Origin: Pseudanabaena mucicola str. Chao 1806
GTDB taxonomy: Bacteria > Cyanobacteriota > Cyanobacteriia > Pseudanabaenales > Pseudanabaenaceae
DNA length: 64,000 bases
NCBI RefSeq assembly: GCF_030323025.1
Contig: NZ_CP097329.1
Span: 341,001-405,000 of the forward strand
Direction: 5' to 3'
Positions within the stretch are counted from its first letter, which is position 1, and each line of letters starts with the position of its first letter. Positions 28,174 through 36,537 of the stretch are shown piece after piece. The notes beneath the pieces are model-generated. The model saw only the letters and a list, made by a program, of their open reading frames with translations. It ran no database searches and was not told the DNA's origin. The translations under genes and the position numbers were made by a program.

Positions 28174-29191
28174 GAGAGTGTAAATTAAAGTGTGTAAAGT
28201 CTGGGATATATATAGAGAGATGATCAAGACACACAATTACCAACAATAAAACCGATGAATATCCGCAAAGAATTGCTAGACGAATTGCTGCAAGAATGTA
28301 AAACACCACCCGACCTAATCGGAGAAGGAGGAATTCTGAAACAACTAACCACCGCATTAGTGGAACGAGCATTAGAAGCAGAATTATCAACGCATCTAGG
28401 GTACAAGAAGCACGAATCCAGACCAGAAACAGTCGCAACGGTTATAGCCAGAAAAAAGTCCAAGGCGACTTTGGCATAGCCGAAATTGCAGTACCACGCG
28501 ATCGCCAAGGCGAGTTTGAACCACAGATGGTGAAGAAAGGGCAAAGCCGCTTGTCAGGACTAGATGAAAAGATTGTTGCCCTGTATGCGCGAGGTATGAG
28601 TGTCAGGGATATCCAAGGACAGTTGCAAGAAATGTATGGTGTCGAGGTATCACCAGCCCTCATTTCCAATGTTACCGATGCCGTAATTGATGAGGTGAAA
28701 CAATGGCAAAACCGTCCCCTTGATGCGGTTTATCCGATTGTATTTCTGGACTGTCTAGTCATCAAAGTGCGAGACAATGGCAGGGTGATTAACAAGTCCC
28801 TGTACTTTGCCTTGGCGGTGAATATGGACGGATACAAGGAATTATTGGGTATGTGGATTTCACCGAATGAGGGTGCAAAATTCTGGTTATCGGTACTCAC
28901 CGAAATTCGTAACCGTGGGGTCAAAGATATTTTGATTGCTTGCGTTGACGGTTTGACTGGTTTTCCCAATGCTATCGAAACGGTATTTCCTAAAACGCAG
29001 GTGCAGTTGTGCATTGTCCACATGGTCAGAAACTCGGTTGCTTTTGTACCTTGGCAACAGCGTAAGCAGGTTTGTGCCGACCTCAAGGCGATTTATGCGG
29101 CGACGACGGAATCGGAGGCGGAGTTTAACCTTGAACTCTTTGCTGAAAAATGGGACAAACTATATCCCTCGATCTCCAAATCTTGGCGCAG
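28174..29191 (+). mobile_element. IS256-family element, left part (right end lost)
   Basis: The left inverted repeat GAGAGTGTAAATTAAAGTG and the following TGTAAAGTCT match, in inverse orientation, the right repeat at 35967-35996. The element is cut at 29191, where sequence identical to the copy at 34938 stops and an unrelated ISKra4-like start begins. Confidence 0.82.
28255..29191 (+). pseudogene. IS256-family (mutator type) transposase, frameshifted and 3'-truncated
   Basis: Starts MNIRKELLDELLQE and [14 protein letters not shown] in one frame. Near 28435 a small deletion shifts the frame to [20 protein letters not shown] and onward. The core then runs intact through [19 protein letters not shown] and [19 protein letters not shown] (the first two catalytic Asp regions) to [11 protein letters not shown], where it ends. 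The catalytic Glu region ([12 protein letters not shown] in the other copy) is missing, so it cannot be active. Confidence 0.88.
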
Positions 29192-29255
29192 GAGACAATA
29201 TTGCGGCAATTCCTTGGCGGTATTCTTCTATCTTTTGTTGGTCTTCGGGTGTCAT
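29192..29255 (-). pseudogene. ISKra4-type transposase, first ~21 codons only
   Basis: The reverse strand from ATG 29255 reads [20 protein letters not shown], resembling the start of ISKra4-like transposases, and ends where the IS256 fragment begins. The stretch 29256-29400 would be its upstream end. It suggests an insertion followed by deletion. Confidence 0.5.
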
Positions 29256-29400
29256 TTGCTTCAGGACGGAATTTTGCTTCTATTATCTCATCCCTACAAT
29301 CCTAAGCATTTGTACTCAACACCAAGCTGAGATGCTCCCTTTTACTCAGCCTTTCTTAATTTTTCGGACTCAACTCCAGAGATGTGGGCGCACCTAAGCA

Positions 29401-29547
29401 AATGTGAGTTCGGGATAATTTGAAACAGTCTTTGAGGGAGGGTTTGCGTAGCAAACCCTCCCTCAAAGACCAAAAGTAAAAGCCTTGCTTAGCAAGGCTT
29501 TTACTTTTGGTCTTTTAAAACTTGCCAACTTAACCCGAACTCACGTT
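29401..29547. repeat. F1 palindromic element, copy 4
   Basis: 147 bp, ends AATGTGAGTTCGGG / CCCGAACTCACGTT, flanked on both sides by AAGCA, a perfect 5-bp candidate target duplication. Hairpin loops are GTA (29448-29450) and TTA, inverted relative to copies 2 and 1 respectively when all copies are put in one orientation. Confidence 0.9.
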
Positions 29548-29603
29548 AAGCAAATACAGGCTCAGATTTTTGCACTTGAGTATATTTGCCATTAACAAAA
29601 AAC

Positions 29604-29634
29604 AAAAAGGAGACACTTAGTGTCTCCTTTTTTC
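29604..29634 (-). terminator. Terminator of tRNA-Asp
   Basis: AAAAAGGAGACAC-TTA-GTGTCTCCTTTTTT. It lies 15 nt past the tRNA 3' end on the tRNA strand and carries a T-tract in that direction. Confidence 0.85.
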
Positions 29635-29648
29635 CGTTCTTTGTAGAA

Positions 29649-29722
29649 CGGGTCCGACGGGGCTCGAACCCGCAACTTCCGCCGTGACAGGGCGGTGCTC
29701 TAACCAATTGAACTACGAACCC
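29649..29722 (-). tRNA. trnD: tRNA-Asp (anticodon GTC)
   Basis: A 74-nt cloverleaf on the minus strand. Acceptor GGGTTCG pairs with CGGACCC (one G-U). D-arm TAGTTCAATTGGTTAGAGCA, anticodon loop CTGTCAC with GTC, T-arm GCGGGTTCGAGCCCCGT. CCA is not encoded. Confidence 0.95.
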
Positions 29723-30121
29723 AGAATTTTGCTTAAAATTGCATTTATTTAGAAATACGCCTAAGAATTACTTACAACTTGCTTTTTAAGCTCGTTTTTT
29801 GCGTTTCTTTATTCAAGCGGTCTTTATTATGTAGATTTCAAAAGCGTTTGTCAATACTTTTGAGTATATTTTTTCAAAATCTTTATTCCATAATTCTTTA
29901 ATACTCTTTAATACAATGGATTTAAAGGTTTTAAAAATATGAAGCTAAGAAGTCATCACCTATGCCTTGATAGATTGACACTTTATTAGGACTGATCGCC
30001 ACAAAATATCCTAAAAAGGCTGAAAAAGCCATTGAAATTCCTCCAGTCCATGATATTCTTTCAGCCATTATTTGCCAGCTATATTCTGTCCATTAGGATT
30101 TGATTAGGTTAAAAGACTTAT

Positions 30122-30775
30122 ATGAACTGCTTTAAGAGTGCTAAAACTAAGGGTGAGGTAACAGCGATCGCGACAACACTTTTGGCACAGATATTCAGTA
30201 TTGCGATGCCAACAACATGGCAATCGATACCATCAGCGCTCGCTTTACCAGGACAAAGACCTGATCAAGTCATTGATTGGATTAGAAATAACCCCGCCCT
30301 GCGTCCAGAGTCAGGCGAGCGTCTCCTTGTGCGTAAAAGTGATACTCCATCAAGGCGCTTTCAATTTCAAGCCAGTGTAGTACTACCTGGGATTGCGGCA
30401 ATTAAGGCAAATGATGCGAATCTAATTAGAAGTGAGCAGATTCACTTTTTTGACATTATTAACGGGGTGACGAGATCGCGTTTAGAAGAGTCGCTACGCT
30501 CGATATATGGTCCCGAAATTATGCGCGACTATGCCACTGCCAAGAGGGTTTATGCCTATCCTACGGCAGTAATGGTAAAGCGATCGCAAAGTAAGAATGC
30601 CTCGTCGATTCTATGGGCATTGCAGGGGGAATTACGTCAAGGTAAAAAATATGGCTATTGGGTAGAGTTGCTACAAAATGGCAAAGGTAGCGCTAATTCT
30701 GGGCAAATCACTGTATTTGAACTAGAGAGTTTACCTAAACTAGAAGATGAACTCATCAATCGTAATAACCCATAA
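30122..30775 (+). CDS. Conserved exported protein of unknown function
   Basis: A 217-residue protein with a basic N-terminus and a hydrophobic, Ala-rich segment up to about residue 42 (SIPSALALPG), a plausible signal peptide with an ALA-type cleavage site. The mature part is mixed alpha/beta in composition, with WIRNNPALRPESGERLLVRK and a conserved-looking YGPEIMRDYATAKRVYAYPT. No catalytic motif, Cys pair or repeat is evident. It stands alone between tRNA-Asp and the convergent ccsA gene. I do not recognise the family. Confidence 0.7.
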   Translation: MNCFKSAKTKGEVTAIATTLLAQIFSIAMPTTWQSIPSALALPGQRPDQVIDWIRNNPALRPESGERLLVRKSDTPSRRFQFQASVVLPGIAAIKANDANLIRSEQIHFFDIINGVTRSRLEESLRSIYGPEIMRDYATAKRVYAYPTAVMVKRSQSKNASSILWALQGELRQGKKYGYWVELLQNGKGSANSGQITVFELESLPKLEDELINRNNP

Positions 30776-30799
30776 AAAAAGCCTCACATAGTGAGGCTT
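30774..30799 (-). terminator. Terminator between the exported protein and ccsA
   Basis: AAGCCTCAC-ATA-GTGAGGCTT with a T7 tract on the minus strand, which suits ccsA. The plus-strand side lacks Ts. Confidence 0.7.
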
Positions 30800-30839
30800 G
30801 TCACCCAAAAAAGAGTCAACGCGAAGCGCAACCACTTTT

Positions 30840-31886
30840 TTAAAGGAACCATCCATAGCTGTGTAAGCCTTTACCGAGTAAATTTACGCCGAGATAACAA
30901 GTCCAGACAACTAATAAGCCGACACTCGCTAAAATCGCAGGCTTGCGTCCTTGCCATCCCTTAGTAATGCGTGTGTGTAGATAGGCGGCAAATACTAGCC
31001 ATGTAATCAAAGACCAAGTTTCTTTAGGATCCCAACTCCAATAAGAACCCCATGCCTCGTTTGCCCATACGCCACCAGCGATGATGCCAATGGTCAGCAA
31101 TGGGAAACCTAGTCCGATCGCTCGATAACTGAGATTATCTAAAGTTTCCCCTAAGGTGAGGCGACGCAGGGATAGGGGTTTTTTAGTTTGAGTGGAATTT
31201 TCAGCTACTAACGCAACGGTAGTTGTAGATGAGAGATTGGCTGAATTTAAAACATTACCCATTCCTTCAACTGCAAAAGCAGCAAAGGTTTCGGGATTAG
31301 ATGCTCTAGCTTCAGCAACACTACGCAGGTTTGTGCCTAGAGAATTGCCTTGTAAAATGACATCTTGACCACGGGTGACGATCAAAAAGGCGATCGCTAA
31401 AATGCTGCCTGTCATCAAAGCTGCATAACTGAGTAACATAACTGTAACGTGCATCATTAACCAATTGGACTTTAATGCAGGTACAAGTGGCTCAGATAAT
31501 TGCATTCCAGAGGGTAAAGCTAAAGCGGCAAAAGCAGTAATCCCCATTGCCATGGGTGAAGTAAATGCGCCGATTAAACGCTTGGCGGTATCATTAGCGC
31601 TCTTATTACCGATGCGATCGACGACAATATGCATGGTAGTAATGCCCCATGCCAAGAAAAACAGCGATTCATAAAGATTGCTCAGTGGGAAATAGCCTGC
31701 ATCAATCCAACGCGCTCCCAGTAATGCAGCAATACAGAGATTAGCGATCGCCATGCCTGCATTACCTAGTGATCGTAAATAGGGCAAATTGGGAAATGCG
31801 ATATGTACCCAAAAAATGAGCATAGTTGTAAAGAGGATAGCAAATGATGTGTTATCCAATAAATTCTGAAGCGCGACGAGTTGCAT
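30840..31886 (-). CDS. ccsA: Cytochrome c biogenesis protein CcsA (system II; also named CcsB)
   Basis: A 348-residue membrane protein with about eight hydrophobic segments. The heme-handling WWD motif is [19 protein letters not shown] near residue 280, and a conserved His precedes it ([17 protein letters not shown]). With Ccs1 it delivers and attaches heme to apocytochromes on the p-side of the thylakoid membrane (cytochromes f, c6, c550). A loop of about 70 residues (175-245) between segments is Ala/Ser/Thr-rich. The ccs1 partner is not in the window. Confidence 0.93.
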   Translation of the reverse strand: MQLVALQNLLDNTSFAILFTTMLIFWVHIAFPNLPYLRSLGNAGMAIANLCIAALLGARWIDAGYFPLSNLYESLFFLAWGITTMHIVVDRIGNKSANDTAKRLIGAFTSPMAMGITAFAALALPSGMQLSEPLVPALKSNWLMMHVTVMLLSYAALMTGSILAIAFLIVTRGQDVILQGNSLGTNLRSVAEARASNPETFAAFAVEGMGNVLNSANLSSTTTVALVAENSTQTKKPLSLRRLTLGETLDNLSYRAIGLGFPLLTIGIIAGGVWANEAWGSYWSWDPKETWSLITWLVFAAYLHTRITKGWQGRKPAILASVGLLVVWTCYLGVNLLGKGLHSYGWFL

Positions 31887-32024
31887 TCAGGCAATTCTCC
31901 AGCAATTTTTAGAAGGTTTTTTGATTTGATCTTTAAAAGTGCATTTTCGATGCTTTTTTATTGTAAGCATTGTAAGCGATGTTGATCAGCCTTACCATTT
32001 ATCGGATCACGCCTAGATTTGCCC

Positions 32025-32657
32025 ATGACCTTACATTATCTCGCATTGCCTGCAACTTTACCAAATCCCAATGCCCAAGGTGCGATCGTTGCCTTGCATG
32101 GATGGGGTGCAAACTGTGATGATTTAATTTCCCTTGCACCACTAGTGGGACTGCCAAATTATCAATGGATTTGTCCTGAAGCTCCTTTTAATCACCCAAT
32201 GCCCAATGGCAAAATGTGGTATGACCTCCAAAGTCTTGACACTGAGGGATTAGCCAAAAGCTGCGAATTACTCAGTCAATTTCTGGAAAATTTACCAAGT
32301 CTTACGGGTATTCCTCTCGAAAAAACATTCCTGTTAGGTTTCTCACAGGGTGGAGCGATGACCCTAGATGTCGGTTTGGGTTTTCCCATGGCAGGATTAA
32401 TTGCTCTGAGTGGTTATTTACATATTGCGGAGGAAGAATTGCATGATCTCGCAGATATAGTATTTCCGCCAATTTTAATTACCCATGGTACACAAGATCC
32501 CGTGGTTCCTATTGGTGCAGCCCGTAGCGCCCGTCAATTGCTAGAGAGTTTGGGGGCAACCGTGGAATATGCCGAGTATGAAATGTTCCATGAAATTCGT
32601 CCTGAAACCTGCGATCGCGTTCATGAATTTATACTGGCTCATCAAGTGTCTAGATAG
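32025..32657 (+). CDS. Alpha/beta hydrolase, carboxylesterase/phospholipase family
   Basis: About 210 residues from ATG 32025; the upstream TTG at 32019 would add two residues. The oxyanion region is LHGWGANCDDLISLA. The nucleophile is Ser107 in LLGFSQGGAMTLDVG, with Asp158 in THGTQDPVVP and His189 in YEMFHEIRPET completing the triad. This is the Abhydrolase_2 family of small cytosolic acyl-thioesterases and esterases with broad acyl substrates. The physiological substrate is unknown. Single gene followed by an F6 hairpin. Confidence 0.88.
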   Translation: MTLHYLALPATLPNPNAQGAIVALHGWGANCDDLISLAPLVGLPNYQWICPEAPFNHPMPNGKMWYDLQSLDTEGLAKSCELLSQFLENLPSLTGIPLEKTFLLGFSQGGAMTLDVGLGFPMAGLIALSGYLHIAEEELHDLADIVFPPILITHGTQDPVVPIGAARSARQLLESLGATVEYAEYEMFHEIRPETCDRVHEFILAHQVSR

Positions 32658-32659
32658 AT

Positions 32660-32717
32660 AAAAATGGACGGCGCGAAGTGCCGTCCATTTTTACCACAAT
32701 AAATCCTTTCAATTTTT
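32660..32717. repeat. F6 hairpin repeat, copy b
   Basis: AAAAATGGACGGCGC-GAA-GTGCCGTCCATTTTT (one G-U) followed by TACCACAATAAATCCTTTC. It shares the tail with copy a while the outer stem differs. Probably also the esterase terminator. Confidence 0.7.
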
Positions 32718-32825
32718 GTCACTTTTTGTTTTTATTTGCTTTAACGGCTAGTCAATTTTTGATGTGACAGTGTATTGTTAAGATCGAAATAATCACTTAT
32801 ATAAACTATATTTAGGAGATATTGT

Positions 32826-32978
32826 ATGCATCTTGCAGATCTTCATATTTTCACAACACTGGCAACTGCTCAAATTCCCGATCCTATTTCGGATTTTCAG
32901 ATTTTCTCTGCACTAGTAATTGCCCTTTTTCCCGCAGTCCTAGCAACTTTATTAGGCTCTGCTCTTGCTGAATCCTAG
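32826..32978 (+). CDS. psaM: Photosystem I subunit PsaM with an N-terminal extension
   Basis: A 50-residue ORF preceded by TTAGGAGATATTGT, a strong ribosome-binding site. The last 30 residues, from ISDFQIFSALVIALFPAVLA to the end, align with PsaM (Asp-x-Gln, A-L-V-I-A-L, P-A-V-L-A, then L-x-x-x-L), the 31-residue one-helix subunit at the PSI trimer interface. The first 20 residues (MHLADLHIFTTLATAQIPDP) are not part of known PsaM, and no ATG lies at the conventional start. Either the subunit is extended or it is processed. It is transcribed alone. Confidence 0.72.
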   Translation: MHLADLHIFTTLATAQIPDPISDFQIFSALVIALFPAVLATLLGSALAES

Positions 32979-33126
32979 TCCTCATTTATTTGTTCATAAA
33001 CGGGAATGTTTATTTAGGGCGATCATCATCCTATAAAAACATTCCCAAACATTCTCTAAATATCTCTAAGTATTCTTTCTTTAGGCATTCTATTTATTTA
33101 CTTTTTTAAGACTATAGAGGTGGCAA

Positions 33127-33717
33127 ATGGTTGCCAAGCGAAACCTGTCCCCACGTATTCCTCCATCAACAGCAAAACCAGCCCTACGCCGATCACTAGA
33201 TCAGAGCGGACAAAATGAAGTGGTGAGCATTCATTCGCGCAATAAATCTTCTGTAGTAAGTAATAAATTATCTGTAATGCCGATGGTTGCAAATCCTGAT
33301 TTGAATATGGCTAATAGCCATAGTGAGGCAGTCGCTCATACGGTTCAAAGAAAAAGAGAGCAATATTGTCGTGCGAAAGCTACCGAATCCATCATTGTAA
33401 TTATCGTGAATGTAGCTTTGTCTCTTGCCGCAATCGCCGCCATAATGAGACTATTACCCTATCAGTCATCCCAAAAGGATCGCCTCGAAGAAATTACAAC
33501 AGAGGTAAGTTCTGCTGAGCAGCGCGTAAATACATTGCGTGAACAATTACCGCAAACTTTAAATTCAGGTCAGTCAAGGGAAATGTTACTGCGAAAGCAA
33601 GGTTTGATTAAGAGCAATCAAATGACCATTAAGTTGCTTGATCCCACCGAAATAGCTTCACCCAATAACGATGGTTTCATGCCGACCACAACTACAGCCC
33701 AAAGAACTAAGCAATAA
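33127..33717 (+). CDS. Single-pass membrane protein with coiled coil, function unknown
   Basis: A 196-residue protein. A basic, Ser/Pro-rich N-terminal region (1-85) is followed by one hydrophobic segment (IIVIIVNVALSLAAIAAIMR, about residues 88-107), a heptad-rich stretch (about 113-140, DRLEEITTEVSSAEQRVNTL) and a low-complexity tail. The layout resembles small cyanobacterial scaffold or septum-associated proteins, but no family is recognised. The GTGGCAAATGG start context is ordinary. It shares a bidirectional terminator with the convergent glycosyltransferase gene. Confidence 0.65.
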   Translation: MVAKRNLSPRIPPSTAKPALRRSLDQSGQNEVVSIHSRNKSSVVSNKLSVMPMVANPDLNMANSHSEAVAHTVQRKREQYCRAKATESIIVIIVNVALSLAAIAAIMRLLPYQSSQKDRLEEITTEVSSAEQRVNTLREQLPQTLNSGQSREMLLRKQGLIKSNQMTIKLLDPTEIASPNNDGFMPTTTTAQRTKQ

Positions 33718-33752
33718 AGAAAGAGAACGCAAAGCGTTCTCTTTCTTTATTG
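33718..33752. terminator. Bidirectional terminator
   Basis: AAAGAAAGAGAACGC-AAA-GCGTTCTCTTTCTTT, a perfect 15-bp stem between the convergent stops. A-run and T-run serve both strands. Confidence 0.85.
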
Positions 33753-34505
33753 CTCTAACTCGATGAGGCGAATGGCTAATAAAATCTCTGCAAGTGTTCT
33801 TTGCCAAGCGTAATACCAACCTGCCCAGCCATCCAAAATTCCACCTTTCAGGATTAAGCAATAGAACAAAATCACAATTGGGGCAATTACTTTTTGTTTG
33901 CGAAGGCGATCGCCAAAACTCAATTCTTTTATTGGTGTTGTCATTAATTTTTTTGCCTCAAGCAATAAATAATGATCTTGGGATTGCAACCACCGACTTA
34001 AGGATTTGCGATCATCATGATAGATATATCCAGCTAAATATCCATAATCTCCTACAACCTTAACCCGATGGGCATGACCATCTTCAATATAATGAGCTTT
34101 ATCCTTGCGGTATAGAACTTTGCGAGGAGGAAGTAGAGTCCCGCGTAGAGGTTTCCCAAATATATAATATTTAAAGTTGGCAAAATAGGCATCTTTGGAT
34201 AAATAATCTGGTAAAGAATGGAGTTCAGCAATTAATTCTTTGCTCAAAGTATAGTCAGCATCTAATGAGAGCACCCATTCCGTTGTAATTTGCTCTAACC
34301 CATAATTACATTGTCCTGCAAAATGATCGAAACTACGTTGATAGGTCTCTACTTGTGGATAGCTCGCTAAAATTTCTAGAGTTTGATTATCACTAAAACT
34401 ATCAATGACAACTATTCTTTTTGCCCAAGTTAAGCATTCTAATGTCCTGCTAATATTGGGAGCCTCGTTATAAGTAAGAATTAGCGGTGTAATTTGCTCG
34501 ATCAT
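33747..34505 (-). CDS. Family 2 glycosyltransferase
   Basis: About 252 residues from the ATG at 34505 (MIEQITPLILTYNEAPNISR). A longer frame to 34580 starts inside an F3 repeat and is rejected. GT-A motifs: LTYNEAPNISRTLECL at the nucleotide-binding start, IVVIDSFSDNQTLEI, and the DxD-type LSLDADYTL near residue 90. The C-terminal part, after GDRLRKQKVIAP, has a hydrophobic stretch (IVILFYCLILKGGILDGWAG). Similar proteins act in lipopolysaccharide or exopolysaccharide assembly (WaaE/KdtX-like), which is an inference. No neighbouring sugar genes. Confidence 0.85.
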   Translation of the reverse strand: MIEQITPLILTYNEAPNISRTLECLTWAKRIVVIDSFSDNQTLEILASYPQVETYQRSFDHFAGQCNYGLEQITTEWVLSLDADYTLSKELIAELHSLPDYLSKDAYFANFKYYIFGKPLRGTLLPPRKVLYRKDKAHYIEDGHAHRVKVVGDYGYLAGYIYHDDRKSLSRWLQSQDHYLLLEAKKLMTTPIKELSFGDRLRKQKVIAPIVILFYCLILKGGILDGWAGWYYAWQRTLAEILLAIRLIELEQ

Positions 34506-34564
34506 TTTAATCAATATCCGATAAATTTGCAGCAACCAGCATAGATGATTGACTGACAAAAGTA

Positions 34565-34670
34565 GTAAGTAGCTAGACATAAGTAAACTAAAAACCGAAA
34601 AGTTTGTTCCGCCCGCTACGCGGGCGGAACAAACTCTGGTTTTAGGTTTTAATTAAGTCGAGCTACTTAA
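34565..34670. repeat. F3 palindromic element, copy d
   Basis: TAAGTAGCTAGACATAAGTA ... AGTCGAGCTACTTAA. Hairpin AGTTTGTTCCGCCCGC-TAC-complement, one T shorter in the left arm and one A shorter in the right arm than copy c. Confidence 0.85.
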
Positions 34671-34757
34671 GAGAAGTAGCGAGAAAGTATATAGAAACTG
34701 AATTTGAGTAAAAAAGAGGCGTATGCTGTTTTTTGAAGAAAAAGGAGCATAGGACAA

Positions 34758-34937
34758 ATGACCCAAAACGCCTCACGTATCTATAATGAACTAACAAAAT
34801 TCGGGAGTCAATACAGTGACTGGTCAGATGTGCGCCATTTAGGAGTAATGGTATGGATGATGGTAGGAATGATCGCCACAGGGAGTGTAAATTTAACAAA
34901 ATGGCTAAGCCACATCAACACCAAAGCATTAATCGCC
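34758..34937 (+). pseudogene. IS4-like transposase N-terminal fragment
   Basis: MTQNASRIYNELTKFGSQYS, then DWSDVRHLGVMVWMMVGMIA and [16 protein letters not shown], the typical start of a cyanobacterial IS4-type transposase. At about 34937 it is joined to the middle of an IS256 transposase in a different frame, so the apparent 76-residue ORF is a chance fusion. Confidence 0.75.
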
Positions 34938-35961
34938 TCGCAACGGCTATATCCAGAAAAAGCTCCAAGGCGACTTTTGTGTAGCTGAAATTGCAGTCCC
35001 CCGAGATCGCCAAGGCGAGTTTGAACCACAGATGGTAAAGAAAGGGCAAAGCCGCTTGTCAGGACTAGACGAAAAGATCATCGCCCTGTATGCGCGAGGT
35101 ATGAGTGTCAGGGATATCCAAGGACAGTTGCAAGAAATGTATGGTGTCGAGGTATCACCGACCCTGATTTCCAATGTCACTGATGAAGTGATCGATGAGG
35201 TGAAACAATGGCAAAACCGTCCCCTTGATGCGGTTTATCCAATTGTATTTCTGGACTGTCTAGTCATCAAAGTGCGAGACAATGGCAGGGTGATTAACAA
35301 GTCCCTGTACTTTGCCTTGGCGGTGAATATGGACGGATACAAGGAATTATTGGGTATGTGGATTTCACCGAATGAGGGTGCAAAATTCTGGTTATCGGTA
35401 CTCACCGAAATTCGTAACCGTGGGGTCAAAGATATTTTGATTGCTTGCGTTGACGGTTTGACTGGTTTTCCCAATGCTATCGAAACGGTATTTCCTAAAA
35501 CGCAGGTGCAGTTGTGCATTGTCCACATGGTCAGAAACTCGGTTGCTTTTGTCCCTTGGCAACAGCGTAAGCAGGTTTGTGCCGACCTCAAGGCGATTTA
35601 TGCGGCGACGACGGAATCGGAGGCGGAGTTTAACCTTGAACTCTTTGCTGAAAAATGGGACAAACTATATCCCTCGATCTCCAAATCTTGGCGCAGTCAT
35701 TGGGCGAACATTATCCCCTTCTTTGCGTTTCCTCTTGAGATTCGCAAAGCAATTTATACGACTAATGCGATTGAGTCGATGAATAGCAGTTTGCGGAAGG
35801 TGATTAAGTCTCAGCAGATTTTTCCGACCGATGAGGCTGCTTTCAAGCTAGTTTACTTGGCTATACGGAATATTTCTAAGAAATGGACTATGCCCATTCG
35901 CGATTGGAAACCTGCTCTCAATCGCTTTGCGATCCTCTTCGAGGATCGTCTCCATCTCTAG
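34938..35961 (+). pseudogene. IS256-family transposase, 5'-truncated
   Basis: In frame from about 34945 ([20 protein letters not shown]) to the natural stop at 35961; an internal ATG at 35032 gives a 309-residue open frame. Catalytic regions [10 protein letters not shown] and [11 protein letters not shown] (Asp, Asp) and [15 protein letters not shown] (Glu) are all present. The first ~60 residues, including MNIRKELLDELL of the other copy, are lost, and so is the left inverted repeat. It could still make a truncated protein but cannot mobilise itself as a unit. Confidence 0.87.
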
Positions 35962-35998
35962 CTTCTAGACTTTACACACTTTGCTTGACAGTCTCTAT
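34938..35998 (+). mobile_element. IS256-family element, right part (left end lost)
   Basis: Extends from the CGCAACGG junction to the right inverted repeat at 35967-35996, which mirrors the left repeat at 28174. Its right end sits inside an IS1-family transposase gene, whose last codons it removes. Sequence shared with the 28174 copy is nearly identical from about 28520 onward. Confidence 0.85.
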
Positions 35999-36537
35999 AG
36001 TCCGATCGCCATAGCTGGAGTCTTGTTCTTCCCTAAGCCCACATGGGGTCTCACCCAGTTGTGAACTAATCGTTGTACCGTAACTGCTCGTTGCAATCCT
36101 TCGGTATTCTTCGCATACAGGTTTTGTCTACGACGATAAGCGCTACATCTCCTTCTCAAAGCACTGTTGTTTGCTTCATTGTGATTGGCATGAACGTCAC
36201 TCTTGTCACTAATAGCCGTATAGGGATGCTCAGGTTTGAGCCATTCGACCCGACGATTACCCTGTGAACCTTTGATTTTGATGGCAACTTCCAAGCCATG
36301 TCGCCATACCTTCCGATGTCCATACTCACGACTTACTTCGGTGGATTTGAGGTACACAGTTGCCATTTGCCATAGTTGTTGGGCATATCTCCTTTCGCCA
36401 TCGGTAAACCATCGGATATATTGACTCATTTTTGCCCATTGCCATGCTGTTTTTGTGTCTTCAGCAAATAGTTCAGTATCTTTGAGTCCTACCCTTGCTT
36501 CAATCCAATAGCGACTCCTGCGTTCGATGAATGTCAC
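35995..36537 (-). pseudogene. IS1-family transposase, catalytic part (InsB-like)
   Basis: A 180-residue frame, MTFIERRSRYWIEARVG with the DDE core (IRWFTDGERRYAQQLWQ; DVHANHNEANNSALRRR) and ending TPAMAIGL-stop. The stop codon TAG is contributed by the IS256 terminal repeat, so the natural C-terminal ~20 residues are gone. It overlaps the upstream frame by 4 nt (ATGA) and would be expressed as a frameshift fusion. Confidence 0.82.

Noticed and set aside
28730-29086. Reverse-strand 118-codon frame within IS256 (also at 35235-35591)
   Set aside because: A shadow of the transposase frame, present identically in both copies because the DNA is identical.
34506-34580. N-terminal extension of the family 2 glycosyltransferase
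   Set aside because: It starts inside F3 copy d; the GT-A fold begins right after the ATG at 34505.
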